DNA of 64,000 bases from Gluconobacter sp. Dm-62 (GCF_018256155.1 NZ_JAERLY010000005.1:119003-183002); one strand, 5' to 3'; shown: positions 40,631-49,572, counted from the stretch's first letter. Numbers and translations are program-made. Notes: generated by a model from the letters alone, not told the origin.

Positions 40631-41247
40631 GGAACGGCATTTTTGTCGGTTGTACAATCCTGGCTTCTGCTCTCCTTGGTGGATGTTCAGCCGGGTCTCC
40701 TGCTCCCGTCACGATCAGCGAAGCCATTTCGGGCATCCAGATGGATCTGACGAAAACAGGCGTTGTCAGCACGTCCCATGTGCAGGAGTGGACAGCCGAG
40801 CAAGAACGGGGGTTTGACACGAATGTTCGGGTCCTCCAGTGCAATCAGCAGGTCCCCGACCCGGTCGTAGCCATGATCTCGGGGCCGGTAACGCTGTCCC
40901 TAACTGGAAGTTTTACGTCTTCAGGGAGTTTTTCGGTCAGCAATTCCGGCACGATGCCCGTTTTCGGACTTCAGGCAGACACGAGCCATACCAAGGCCCA
41001 GACGCTCAATCTGCCGGTCCAGTTCGTACCGCTTTCCGCGCTACCGGATGCGGAAATGGCCCGGGAAGTCGGATACGCTGGCGATCTTCTTGCACAGAGC
41101 GATGCGGTGCGTCAGGCTGAAGGAACGCGCATTACGGCTAACCGGGATGCTCTGGCACAGCATGTCAGGAAACTGGTCGGACTGTTTCCCTCGTCATGCA
41201 CCAAAGATCCGGTTCATCCTTTCGTGGGCATACAGTATCTTCCGTAA
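40627..41247 (+). CDS. Lipoprotein coupled to the cysteine peptidase, hypothetical
   Basis: This 206-aa protein has a lipobox (LLGGC, Cys near residue 20). The mature part starts with ITISEAISGIQMDLTKTG-like sequence, has a beta-rich middle (TLSLTGSFTSSGSFSVSNSG) and a strand QTLNLPVQFVPLSALPD, then a helical C-terminus with two further Cys. The order helix plus beta sheet is vaguely like trypsin-co-occurring domain proteins, but I cannot claim membership. ATG 40627 overlaps the peptidase stop (ATGA), so the two products are made together, perhaps as partner proteins. Confidence 0.65.
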   Translation: MRNGIFVGCTILASALLGGCSAGSPAPVTISEAISGIQMDLTKTGVVSTSHVQEWTAEQERGFDTNVRVLQCNQQVPDPVVAMISGPVTLSLTGSFTSSGSFSVSNSGTMPVFGLQADTSHTKAQTLNLPVQFVPLSALPDAEMAREVGYAGDLLAQSDAVRQAEGTRITANRDALAQHVRKLVGLFPSSCTKDPVHPFVGIQYLP

Positions 41248-41265
41248 AAGCCCGGTACTCATCAC

Positions 41266-42414
41266 TCAGACAGGCGCAGAAAGACCAAGGGCCCTTCCGG
41301 CTGCCGTCGCGATATCATGGCGTAATTGCACGACGCTGTGCCCGCCTGAGGGGTGCACCCGGTTGGTGAGGATCAGCACATAGCTGTCACTGTCCGGGTC
41401 AATCCAGAGAGACGTTCCCGTAAAACCGGTATGACCGAAGGAGTGATAGGAAAACACATCGCCGCGCGGAGAAGAATAATGGGTGTCGATATCCCAGCCC
41501 AGTCCCCGAAGCTCGGTCTTACCTGCCGGCTGTTGAGGCGTGATCATGAGTTTGAGAGTGTCCTGACGCAAAGGAAAATGGCTCGGACGCCCTTTAAGGC
41601 GATCCAGAAGGGCCTGCGCGTAAACTGACATATCCTTCGCATCGGAGAACAGCCCCGCATTCCCGACGGCTCCTCCCATCCTGCGGGCAGTTGGGTCGTG
41701 AACCACACCACGTAGCATCACACCCTGTTCGTCATATTGCGTTGGAGCAATGACAGGGCGCAGACTGACTGCTGGGAGATACCCGGAATTCGTCATGCCC
41801 AGCGGGTCAAGGATATTGAGGCGGGCATACAGATCGAGTGACAGGCCGCTCAGTTTTTCAACCAGAAGCCCCAGTGCAATGTAATTGATGTCACTATAAA
41901 CGAATTTCTCGCCCGGCGGATTTATGAGCGGCGACGTCAAGACCCGCCTGCTCCCCTCAGCCTTGCCACTCCAAGGATCATTCAGGGGAATATCAGGTGG
42001 CAATCCGGAATAATGGGTCAGAAGCAGGCGAATGGTAATATCGCCTTTTCCATTTACAGAAAATTCAGGGAGATACTGACTGACACGATCATCGATCTGA
42101 AGCTTCTGGCGTTCAACCAGTTGCATGACTGCCAGCGCTGTCATGGTCGGTTTGGTAAGGGACGCCATGTCGAAATGCGTGTCCCAGTCCAGAGGCTCTG
42201 GGGTCGGAACAAGCGCGCGCCTGCCATATACAAAGCGATGCACGATCTTTTCGTCATGGCCAATGGCGACAACAACGCCCGGAGCCTCGCCTTTTTTGAC
42301 GGCGGCGCGTACCAGAGAATCTACTCCGGAGTAAGGTTTACCGGGTCCGGCACAAGCGGCAACCTGGCTGACACAGAGAGCGGCTCCTCCAAGAAGAACC
42401 TGACGTCGTTTCAT
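41266..42414 (-). CDS. Serine beta-lactamase-like hydrolase (class C / EstB-type)
   Basis: This 382-aa protein has an N-terminal twin-arginine-like leader with lipobox (KRRQVLLGGAALCVSQVAAC). The serine nucleophile motif SLTK (in FDMASLTKPT), the Tyr motif YSD (VYSDINY) and HTG (FGHTGFTG) match the beta-lactamase/penicillin-binding family. Such proteins are esterases, DD-peptidases or beta-lactamases; the exact substrate is not evident. The open frame extends to 42579, but the leader starts at ATG 42414. It is convergent with the lipoprotein gene and divergent from a membrane-protein gene. Confidence 0.85.
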   Translation of the reverse strand: MKRRQVLLGGAALCVSQVAACAGPGKPYSGVDSLVRAAVKKGEAPGVVVAIGHDEKIVHRFVYGRRALVPTPEPLDWDTHFDMASLTKPTMTALAVMQLVERQKLQIDDRVSQYLPEFSVNGKGDITIRLLLTHYSGLPPDIPLNDPWSGKAEGSRRVLTSPLINPPGEKFVYSDINYIALGLLVEKLSGLSLDLYARLNILDPLGMTNSGYLPAVSLRPVIAPTQYDEQGVMLRGVVHDPTARRMGGAVGNAGLFSDAKDMSVYAQALLDRLKGRPSHFPLRQDTLKLMITPQQPAGKTELRGLGWDIDTHYSSPRGDVFSYHSFGHTGFTGTSLWIDPDSDSYVLILTNRVHPSGGHSVVQLRHDIATAAGRALGLSAPV

Positions 42415-42618
42415 AAAAATACGATCTGTCCCAGCGAGCATGTCCGACATGTTTTCTGTTTTTCCCCACCCATCCTGCGGAACCGGAACACTAGCTGTTT
42501 TTTTCGAGTACGCAACAGAATGTCGCTGATATGTTTCATCAGTCATGGTTTCAAGGCTGCTTCTCCTGTATGACGCCAATCATTCCTGCAAACTGTTCTT
42601 CAGTGAGAGTGGTGTCAT

Positions 42619-44709
42619 TTGTTCAAGAAGCACCAAGCCCTTCCGTCATTCACAAGCGCACCTGTGATATACACACTGTCACTGTTGTTTGGTCTGTTTC
42701 AGGCATTGCAGTGCTTTCCACTTTCCCTGATCGGTGGACAGGTTCCGGCCTCAGTCCAGACTGATCACGGCGATTTTCTGCAACATATCATCGGCCAGAT
42801 CTATTTTCTGAGGGAAGGATGGCACTGGCCCATCCTGATGGACCAACAGCTTGATGCACCCTCGGGAACGAATATCGCCCTGACAGACAGTATTCCTCTG
42901 GAAGCGTTATTTCTGAAGGTCGTACATCCGCTTTTTCCGAATATGATGCAGGGAATAACGCTTTATCTGGCGCTCTGCTGGACACTTCAACCGGTCTGTG
43001 CCGTTTTTGCGCTGCGTTCTCTTGGCGAAAAGCGCCTGCTTCCTGCGATTACCATCGCAGTTCTAAGCGCCTGCTTCCCGACATTCCTGAACAGAATTGG
43101 TCACGCTGCGCTTTGCGGGCAATGGATCCTGCTTCTGGCGATCGGCCTGTATTTCAGAGCTACGCGACCAGGTGCTGGCCGTGGGCCAGTCTGGATACTG
43201 GCCGCTCTGACAACCCTGACCCTGCTGGTACATCCCTATCTGATGGTCATGGCAGGCGCCATCCTTGGGGCGGTTCCCCTGACGTTCCTGCTGCGGGACA
43301 GAAGCTGGCGGACCTGTGGAACTGCGACAATCGCCACAGCGGTATCCGGGTTGAGCATTATCATCATTGGATCATTTCTGGGCTACTGGGGAGGATCAAG
43401 CGGAGGTGGCTATGGGTTCTATTCCATGAACCTCGCCTCACCGTTCTGGCCAGTGCACTCCAGCCTTTTCCCGTTCGTTTCTGGCGGCCCGGTCGAAGCA
43501 ACAGGTGGCCAATATGAAGGCTATCAATATCTTGGGGCTGGCGTCTTACTGCTGCTGGCGATGCTATTATTGAGGCGCAGAGGCCTTGCGCTTGTGACGC
43601 AGCTTCCCAAGCAGCATGCGGGACTTCTTCTGGCCTGTCTCGCACTGACAGTTATTGCTGCCTCGAACCGGGTCTATTTCCTTCATATTCCAGTACTCCT
43701 AACCCATTTCAGGGTTCCTGGGGCGGAGCAGATGCGCTCCTCAGGGCGAATGTTCTGGCCGGTCGCCTATCTGATAATGCTGGGGGCCGTCTATGGCCTG
43801 TGCCGTGCCTGGCCGAGGGCCTGGCCACTCATCATGCTTGCAGGAATTGCCCTTCAGTGGCGTGATACACGGGACATCCGTACTGGTGATCATCAGGCGG
43901 AAATAGGGCTTCTCGCTCCAGCGACGCACGAAGATGAGCGGTTTTTCTCACTGATGCGCCCTTTCAACAGGATTGAGATCCATCCGCGACTGGAATGCGA
44001 CGGCGTCAATTCGCCTTACGTCATGCCATTCATTTATGCAGCCGCTCGACAGAACGCCACGGTCAATACGATGTATACGGCGCGACTGTCGCCTGAAACC
44101 GCATGCCAGGCCTCTACAGAACGCCCTCACCCTCTGGACAAGCAGACCCTTGTCATTCTGACCGGTGCCTCTCAGCAAATTCACGCAATCCACTGGGCAG
44201 CCCTCGAAAACGCTCACTGTGGCGTCAGGGACAAAGCTACGTTCTGCGTCTCATCTGATATCCCGCTTCCGGCATATCTCTCAGACGTGCCTGAAGCAGC
44301 CACAATCCCTGTAGACCAGCAAATCTTTACTGCCGGTTCCGAGCAAAAGAGCGAAGAAATTCTGGCTGGCGGATGGTCCCATCCAGAGGATTGGGGTGTA
44401 TGGAGCGAGACGACCGACCCTTCTCTCTATTTTCATTTGCCAGCAGACGTTCATACCGCGTCTCTTGGGCTTCGGATGCGCTCTACGCCCGGCAAACCCC
44501 AGCATGTTACAGTTTTTCTGGACGGCAAACAGATCGCCGGTTGGGATGTTCAGCCAAACGAAGCTGACTACGAAACAAGTTTTGCCATCCCATCCAGTAC
44601 AAATGCCGTCAGCCTGCAACTCCAGATCAGCAATCCCATTCAGATTGGGAAAGACCCTCGTCTGCTCGGTGTGGCTCTTCTTGGATTGAGGTTACACAAG
44701 CTGGACTGA
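42619..44709 (+). CDS. Polytopic membrane protein, DUF6311-like, putative glycosyltransferase
   Basis: This 696-aa protein has about 10-12 transmembrane helices in the first ~430 residues and a C-terminal periplasmic beta-rich region (about 430-690). The first loop carries acidic residues (QTDHGDFLQH, about residue 52), as in GT-C-fold enzymes. It looks like DUF6311 family proteins, usually near surface-glycan genes. The only in-frame start near the helices is TTG 42619 (GAGAG about 9 nt upstream); a GTG at 42664 is an alternative. It is convergent with a GtrB-like glycosyltransferase, which could supply a lipid-linked sugar. Confidence 0.7.
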   Translation: MFKKHQALPSFTSAPVIYTLSLLFGLFQALQCFPLSLIGGQVPASVQTDHGDFLQHIIGQIYFLREGWHWPILMDQQLDAPSGTNIALTDSIPLEALFLKVVHPLFPNMMQGITLYLALCWTLQPVCAVFALRSLGEKRLLPAITIAVLSACFPTFLNRIGHAALCGQWILLLAIGLYFRATRPGAGRGPVWILAALTTLTLLVHPYLMVMAGAILGAVPLTFLLRDRSWRTCGTATIATAVSGLSIIIIGSFLGYWGGSSGGGYGFYSMNLASPFWPVHSSLFPFVSGGPVEATGGQYEGYQYLGAGVLLLLAMLLLRRRGLALVTQLPKQHAGLLLACLALTVIAASNRVYFLHIPVLLTHFRVPGAEQMRSSGRMFWPVAYLIMLGAVYGLCRAWPRAWPLIMLAGIALQWRDTRDIRTGDHQAEIGLLAPATHEDERFFSLMRPFNRIEIHPRLECDGVNSPYVMPFIYAAARQNATVNTMYTARLSPETACQASTERPHPLDKQTLVILTGASQQIHAIHWAALENAHCGVRDKATFCVSSDIPLPAYLSDVPEAATIPVDQQIFTAGSEQKSEEILAGGWSHPEDWGVWSETTDPSLYFHLPADVHTASLGLRMRSTPGKPQHVTVFLDGKQIAGWDVQPNEADYETSFAIPSSTNAVSLQLQISNPIQIGKDPRLLGVALLGLRLHKLD

Positions 44710-44720
44710 CAGGCGCCCCA

Positions 44721-44764
44721 GCGACGTACTTCACTGATATGGCTGCAGTCAGTAAGTACGTCGC
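44721..44764. terminator. Perfect 11-bp inverted repeat between convergent genes
   Basis: GCGACGTACTT / AAGTACGTCGC, extended inside by ACTGA / TCAGT across a one-base bulge. It spans the 3' end of the glycosyltransferase gene. No T-runs are present; it is likely a bidirectional stop or transcript-end hairpin. Confidence 0.55.
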
Positions 44765-45675
44765 AATACGTAAATGGGCCTCTGCTTGGTCTCCATGTAA
44801 ATTCGTCCGATATACTCGCCCAGCATGCCAATACTGATGATCTGCACACTGCTGAAAAAGATGATCGCCACAAACAGGGACGCATAGCCTGGTACAGGAT
44901 TGCCCCATACGATTGTCCTGAAGACGATGAAAAGCGCATAGAGGATAGCTAGCATTGCCCCCATTGTTCCGAGATACGTCCAAAGCCGGATGGGAACAGA
45001 AGAGAAGCTTGTGAAGCCTTCAAGCGCAAAATTCCATAGGGAATAACCCGAGAATTTCGTCATTCCTGCCGCTCTGGGCGCCCGGACATAATCAATCGTG
45101 ACCGTTCGGAAGCCTACCCATGCGAAAAGGCCTTTCATAAAGCGCTGACGTTCTGGCAATCTTTTGAGTGCATCGACCACACATCGATCCATCAGCCGGA
45201 AATCCCCTACATTTTCCGGAATCTGAATATGCGCGAGCCGATTATGCAGTGAGTAGAACCAGGATGCCGTCCTGCGCTTGAGGATGCTGTCCGTAGAGCG
45301 GTCGATCCGCTTTCCCAAGACGACTTCCGCGCCCTCACGCCAGAATTGAACCATCTTTGGAATGATTTCGGGAGGATCCTGAAGGTCGGCATCAATGATA
45401 ATGACTGCCTCCCCTGTCGCAGCATCGAGACCAGCCGTCAGAGCCGCTTCCTTCCCAAAATTACGCGACAGTTCGAGCACTCTGAAACGCCTGTCGGTTT
45501 CCGAAAGCCCGATCAGTTCGCGCAGCGTTGCGTCGCTGCTGCCGTCATCCACGCAGACGATTTCCCAGTCCGTTTCCGGAGTACCATCAAGAACAGGTAT
45601 GATGCTCCGCACGAAATGCGTGATGGCAGCTTCTTCGTTGTAGAAAGGAACAATCAGGGAAATCTGGCTGGCCAT
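44749..45675 (-). CDS. GT2 family polyprenyl-phosphate glycosyltransferase (GtrB/ArnC-like)
   Basis: This 308-aa protein has a GT-A catalytic domain: SLIVPFYNEE at the start, CVDDGSSDAT, the nucleotide-binding ELSRNFGKEAALTAGLDAA, and DADLQDPPE (DxD-type). Two C-terminal transmembrane helices follow (about residues 230-250 and 265-290). This is the layout of enzymes that load glucose or similar sugars onto undecaprenyl phosphate for transfer in the periplasm. ATG 45675 is preferred to an upstream TTG (45687). The convergent DUF6311-like protein may use its product. Confidence 0.9.
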   Translation of the reverse strand: MASQISLIVPFYNEEAAITHFVRSIIPVLDGTPETDWEIVCVDDGSSDATLRELIGLSETDRRFRVLELSRNFGKEAALTAGLDAATGEAVIIIDADLQDPPEIIPKMVQFWREGAEVVLGKRIDRSTDSILKRRTASWFYSLHNRLAHIQIPENVGDFRLMDRCVVDALKRLPERQRFMKGLFAWVGFRTVTIDYVRAPRAAGMTKFSGYSLWNFALEGFTSFSSVPIRLWTYLGTMGAMLAILYALFIVFRTIVWGNPVPGYASLFVAIIFFSSVQIISIGMLGEYIGRIYMETKQRPIYVLRRTY

Positions 45676-45687
45676 ACAGGTTTTCAA

Positions 45688-45964
45688 AGTCCAAATCGTG
45701 ACAGATCGATCATATCAGAAATATGTCCGTAACATGCAGCCATCACTTCAGGAACAGAGCATAAATCCCCCTGATGCCTTAGCACGGGCTTCGCGGCTTT
45801 CCTGAGCATTGATCTTTTGCCTGCAGCCGATAAGGTGCCCTTCAAGAAAGTGGCAGGATGCCCGTCGCATCTTGCCCATAACCAGTTGTTTTCAAATGTC
45901 GCGTTCTGCCAGCCTCTCCGCTTTTCAAGGTGCCGGGAATGTCAGAACCAGAAATACAGAGGCC
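45688..45964. other. Intergenic region upstream of the Mla operon
   Basis: This gap of about 280 bp lies between the GtrB-like gene and the Mla permease. An open frame from TTG 45809 reaches the permease but carries no family sequence before residue 53, so it is treated as leader. No clear promoter or operator is evident. Confidence 0.5.
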
Positions 45965-47128
45965 ATGACAGACCAGACCAAGACAGGCCCATCTGCCGCA
46001 CAGCCTACAGACAGAACGCCACAATGGCATCTGCAGGGTGAGCAGACTGCGCCGGTCATGGTGCTCAGCGGAACATGGCAGGCCCGGACTGGCAACATCC
46101 CGGTTTTCCCAAAAGACGGGCTAAAAAAGGCTCCCGGCGCGCATCTGTCTTTCCAGACCTCTGATGTCCAGGCCTGGGATACAGGATTGGTGGCCTTCCT
46201 GTGGGATCTCAAACGCGTCGCCCATGATGCCGGCATCAGTCTGGACATGCAGACGCTGCCCGGCCCGATGCGCCAGTTGCTGGAACTCCTTCCGGAAGCC
46301 CCTGACGACCCGGTCCACCACAAAAAGCCCCGCGCCCCATTTCTGGAAACCGTGGGCGGCCACGCCATCGCCTCCATGTCAGAAGTCGGCGTGGTATCCG
46401 AACTGGGTGCCCTAACGGCAAAGGGCGCAGTGCAGACTGTCCTTGGACGAAGCCGGATGCGCATGGTCGATCTTCTGGCCAATACCAGTGATGCAGGCCC
46501 TTATGCCCTGCTGATCGTGGGCATCGTCAATTTTCTGATCGGTGCGATCCTGGCATTCGTGGGTGCGGTCGAACTCCAGAAATTTGCTGCAGGCATTTAT
46601 GTTGCCAGTCTGGTCGGTATAGCGATGGTGCGCGAAATGGCCGCCGTCATGACTGCCATCATCATGGCCGGGCGCACAGGGGGCGCCTATGCCGCGCGGA
46701 TTTCCACCATGCAGGGCAACGAGGAAATCGACGCCCTGAACGTTTTCGGTATCCCGACCTCGACCTACCTGATCCTGCCAGCTGTCCTGTCGCTGATCAT
46801 CACGATGCCCTTCCTCTACCTGTACGGATGCCTCATCGGCATGCTGGGTGGCTTCGTCGTGGCCATCTCCATGCTGGACATCACGGCCGCAGGCTATTTC
46901 CATCAGACAATTACCGCTTTCGGGATCGGGCAGTTCATTTTCGGCTTCACCAAAAGCCTCGTCTTCGGTGCCTTTATCGGTCTGACAAGCTGCCGGATCG
47001 GCCTGAAAGCCGGACGTTCCGCCGCTGATGTCGGCATCGCGGCCACACGGGCCGTGGTCGTGGGGATCGTGGGCGTTATCGCAATTGACGCCATTTTTGC
47101 CGTCATCGCCGATGTTCTGGGGATCTGA
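45965..47128 (+). CDS. mlaE: Mla/MCE lipid ABC transporter permease with N-terminal STAS domain
   Basis: This 387-aa protein fuses a STAS-like domain (about residues 20-130; VMVLSGTWQARTG, DVQAWDTGLVAFLWDL) to an MlaE permease of five to six helices (from about residue 160), with the MlaE hallmark REMAAVMTAIIMAGRTGGAYAARI (about residues 222-245). In E. coli the STAS protein MlaB is separate; here it is part of the permease. With MlaF and MlaD it moves phospholipid between the membranes. ATG 45965 is chosen because the alignable sequence starts just after it. Confidence 0.92.
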   Translation: MTDQTKTGPSAAQPTDRTPQWHLQGEQTAPVMVLSGTWQARTGNIPVFPKDGLKKAPGAHLSFQTSDVQAWDTGLVAFLWDLKRVAHDAGISLDMQTLPGPMRQLLELLPEAPDDPVHHKKPRAPFLETVGGHAIASMSEVGVVSELGALTAKGAVQTVLGRSRMRMVDLLANTSDAGPYALLIVGIVNFLIGAILAFVGAVELQKFAAGIYVASLVGIAMVREMAAVMTAIIMAGRTGGAYAARISTMQGNEEIDALNVFGIPTSTYLILPAVLSLIITMPFLYLYGCLIGMLGGFVVAISMLDITAAGYFHQTITAFGIGQFIFGFTKSLVFGAFIGLTSCRIGLKAGRSAADVGIAATRAVVVGIVGVIAIDAIFAVIADVLGI

Positions 47129-47133
47129 CCGAC

Positions 47134-47907
47134 ATGCCTGACCAATCCCAGACCGTCCTCTCCCTACGCGATGTCACGCTCTCTTTCGGCCCCAAGGTCA
47201 TCCAGAAGAACATCTCGCTCGATGTGCGCAAGGGAAGTATCTTCGCCGTCATGGGTGGCTCGGGCTGCGGCAAGAGCACGCTTCTCAAAAGCATGATCGG
47301 CCTGCTCCGCCCGTCCGCTGGCGAATATCACGTCGGAGATGAGAACTACTGGGCCGGAGACGAAGCCCATCGCACGGATCTGAACCACCGCTTCGGCGTG
47401 CTGTTCCAGAGCGGCGCGCTCTGGAGTTCCATGACGATCGGCGAGAACATTGCCCTGCCGCTTCAGATGTTCACGGATCTCAAACCCGCCGTGATCCGCA
47501 GACTGGTAGAGCTGAAACTCGGCTTCGTCGGCATGTTACAGGCGATTGATCTTTACCCTTCCGAAATCAGCGGCGGAATGCGCAAGCGCGCCGGGCTGGC
47601 CCGCGCCCTCGCGCTCGATCCGGACATCCTGTTTTTCGACGAACCCTCCGCAGGTCTCGACCCGATCACCTCCGTGCGGCTCGATGATCTGATCCTGAAC
47701 CTGCGCGACGGGCTTGGCGCGACGATCATCATCGTCAGCCATGAACTGCCGAGCCTCTTCCATATCGCCGATGACGGCATCTTCCTGGACCCCAGGACAA
47801 AAACCCCGATCGCCCATGGCTCTCCCCGCGACCTGCGGGACAACTGTACGGACCCACAGGTGCATGCCTTCATGCACCGTGAACGCGACGAAGAAGGAAA
47901 CACGTGA
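47134..47907 (+). CDS. mlaF: Mla/MCE lipid ABC transporter ATPase
   Basis: This 257-aa ATP-binding subunit has Walker A GGSGCGKST (about residue 47), Q-loop VLFQSGALWSS typical of MlaF, signature EISGGMRKRAGLARAL (about residue 150) and Walker B ILFFDEPSAGLDP. It begins 5 nt after the permease stop and ends overlapping the MCE gene. It drives lipid transport by the MlaEF complex. Confidence 0.95.
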   Translation: MPDQSQTVLSLRDVTLSFGPKVIQKNISLDVRKGSIFAVMGGSGCGKSTLLKSMIGLLRPSAGEYHVGDENYWAGDEAHRTDLNHRFGVLFQSGALWSSMTIGENIALPLQMFTDLKPAVIRRLVELKLGFVGMLQAIDLYPSEISGGMRKRAGLARALALDPDILFFDEPSAGLDPITSVRLDDLILNLRDGLGATIIIVSHELPSLFHIADDGIFLDPRTKTPIAHGSPRDLRDNCTDPQVHAFMHRERDEEGNT

Positions 47908-48866
47908 TGAACAGGCAGGCTCTTGTCGGTGCTTTTGTCCTTGGGGGGACAGGCCTGCTCGTCGCAGCGTTCGTCCTGTTCGGCAATTTCCATCCTTTCA
48001 GCCGGACGGAAAAAGCCGTTCTTGTGTTCCATGGCGCTTCTTCAGGTCTGACCGTTGGCGCTCCCGTCACGTTCCGGGGCGTACAGGTCGGCGCAGTGGA
48101 TCGCGTCGTGATCGAATACAATCCCGCCACGAAAGACGCCTATATTCCCGTCTTCGTCACCATGCGGCCGGACAACATCATCCTGACGAACAACAGCCAT
48201 CACCGCCCCAGCATGGAAGACCTCGTCCAGCAGGGGCTGCGCGGTGAGATGAACCTCAAGAGCTTCGTTACCGGCACGTCTGAAATCGATCTGGACTTCT
48301 CACCCTCCACTCCGGCCGTGCTGCACCCCGATATCGCGCATGTCACCGAGATCCCGACCAAGCAGTCAACCATCGCCGCCATGACGCAGAGCCTTCAGGA
48401 CCTGCCGCTCAAGCAGATCGGTGAAAACGCAGACGCAACGCTGGCCTCCGTCCGGCAGCTTTCGGACCAGCTCGACAAGGAATTGCCTGCGCTGGTGCAA
48501 AGCATCCGCGAAACCTCCGATCACAGCCGGGACATGGTCGATGCCGCGCGCAAGACGGTCACAGAGCTTGAACCCGCCCTGACGCGCACGCTGCTCAGCG
48601 TGGACAAGCTGGCCAATGAGGGCACGGCCCAGCTCAACACACGCGGCCATGAGCTCCACACTGTCCTTCTGAACAGCAACGAAGCCGTCCAGCAGGCCAC
48701 GAAGAGCCTCGCCAATCTGGAAAACATGACCTCCCCGCGTTCGGCGGACCGCGCCAATCTTGAAGCGAGCCTGCGGGACATCGCCGCCGCAGCCTCCGCC
48801 CTGCGCGGTTTCGCCACGGACGTGGAACGCAATCCGCAGCTCCTCCTCACGGGACGCCGGCCATGA
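47907..48866 (+). CDS. mlaD: MCE-domain protein (MlaD-like), periplasmic lipid-binding subunit
   Basis: This 319-aa protein has an N-terminal membrane anchor (ALVGAFVLGGTGLLVAAFVLF) and one MCE domain (about residues 38-115; VFHGASSGLTVGAPVTFRGVQVG). A long helical C-terminal extension (about 150-310) contains Asn/Gln/Thr-rich heptad-like repeats, longer than E. coli MlaD (183 aa) and more like the LetB/PqiB-adjacent or Rv-type MCE tails. AGGAA precedes the ATG; start and previous stop overlap (TGATG). Confidence 0.92.
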   Translation: MNRQALVGAFVLGGTGLLVAAFVLFGNFHPFSRTEKAVLVFHGASSGLTVGAPVTFRGVQVGAVDRVVIEYNPATKDAYIPVFVTMRPDNIILTNNSHHRPSMEDLVQQGLRGEMNLKSFVTGTSEIDLDFSPSTPAVLHPDIAHVTEIPTKQSTIAAMTQSLQDLPLKQIGENADATLASVRQLSDQLDKELPALVQSIRETSDHSRDMVDAARKTVTELEPALTRTLLSVDKLANEGTAQLNTRGHELHTVLLNSNEAVQQATKSLANLENMTSPRSADRANLEASLRDIAAAASALRGFATDVERNPQLLLTGRRP

Positions 48867-49489
48867 GCAGACAGTTCCGCCTCCCCGCTTTTCTTCCGGA
48901 GACCAAACCCGTGACACGGCTCATGACACGATCCGCAGCCCTTCTGGCCTTCGCAACAGTGGCAGGTTGTGCCGCACCTCCCGTCCAGTTCTACACGCTC
49001 GGCGCACCCGCCATTGCACAGAACAATGCCGCACTCCCTGCTTCGGCATCGGTGCTTAGCGTGTCGCATGTCACCCTTCCAGATTATCTCGACAGTCAGG
49101 ACATCCTGACACGCCACGGTGACCAGCTTGACCGCAGCCCCAACGGGCGCTGGGGAAGCCGCCTGTCACAGGGTGTGACGGATCTTCTGTCTGCCCATCT
49201 GGGACAGGACTGGCCGAACTATGTCGTCACCACACAACCTCTGGCCGAAACACCAGCCCTGCGTCTTGCGGTCAATATCAGTCGGCTGGATCTCGACACC
49301 TCCGGTCAGGGTGCGCTGGATGCCGACTGGGCGCTGATCCCCTCGGACGAACACCAGCCAATCCTGCACAGCCGGGGCTCATTCACCGCGCAGGGCGCGG
49401 TTGCCACAGATGGGGGCAAGGTCGCCCTGACCCGCACCCTCGTCGAACAGCTCGCCGCCCGGATCGCCAGCACGACCCCGCGCCCCTGA
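48863..49489 (+). CDS. PqiC-like ABC transport auxiliary lipoprotein
   Basis: This 208-aa protein has a lipobox (ATVAGC) near residue 35, followed by PPVQFYTLGAP, the typical start of the PqiC/YmbA outer-membrane lipoprotein family (ABC-type transport auxiliary). It is expected to sit in the outer membrane as the partner of the MCE protein. ATG 48863 overlaps the MCE stop; ATG 48923 would give a more compact signal sequence. It closes the Mla operon. No MlaC homologue is present. Confidence 0.9.
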   Translation: MSRQFRLPAFLPETKPVTRLMTRSAALLAFATVAGCAAPPVQFYTLGAPAIAQNNAALPASASVLSVSHVTLPDYLDSQDILTRHGDQLDRSPNGRWGSRLSQGVTDLLSAHLGQDWPNYVVTTQPLAETPALRLAVNISRLDLDTSGQGALDADWALIPSDEHQPILHSRGSFTAQGAVATDGGKVALTRTLVEQLAARIASTTPRP

Positions 49490-49572
49490 AAAGCCCCCCT
49501 TTCACTCAGACGTCTAACACCCTATTTTCCGTGATCCTGCGCCCTGAGGCGGCATATTTGCGGAGCGCCTGA

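Noticed and set aside
38700..41247. Complete prophage
   Set aside because: No integrase, terminase, capsid, tail or attachment repeat is visible; at most a small phage-derived cassette.
45809..45964. 52-codon N-terminal extension of the Mla permease
   Set aside because: Begins at TTG with no ribosome site, Ser/Arg/Cys-rich with no family resemblance; ATG 45965 gives a normal STAS-permease start.
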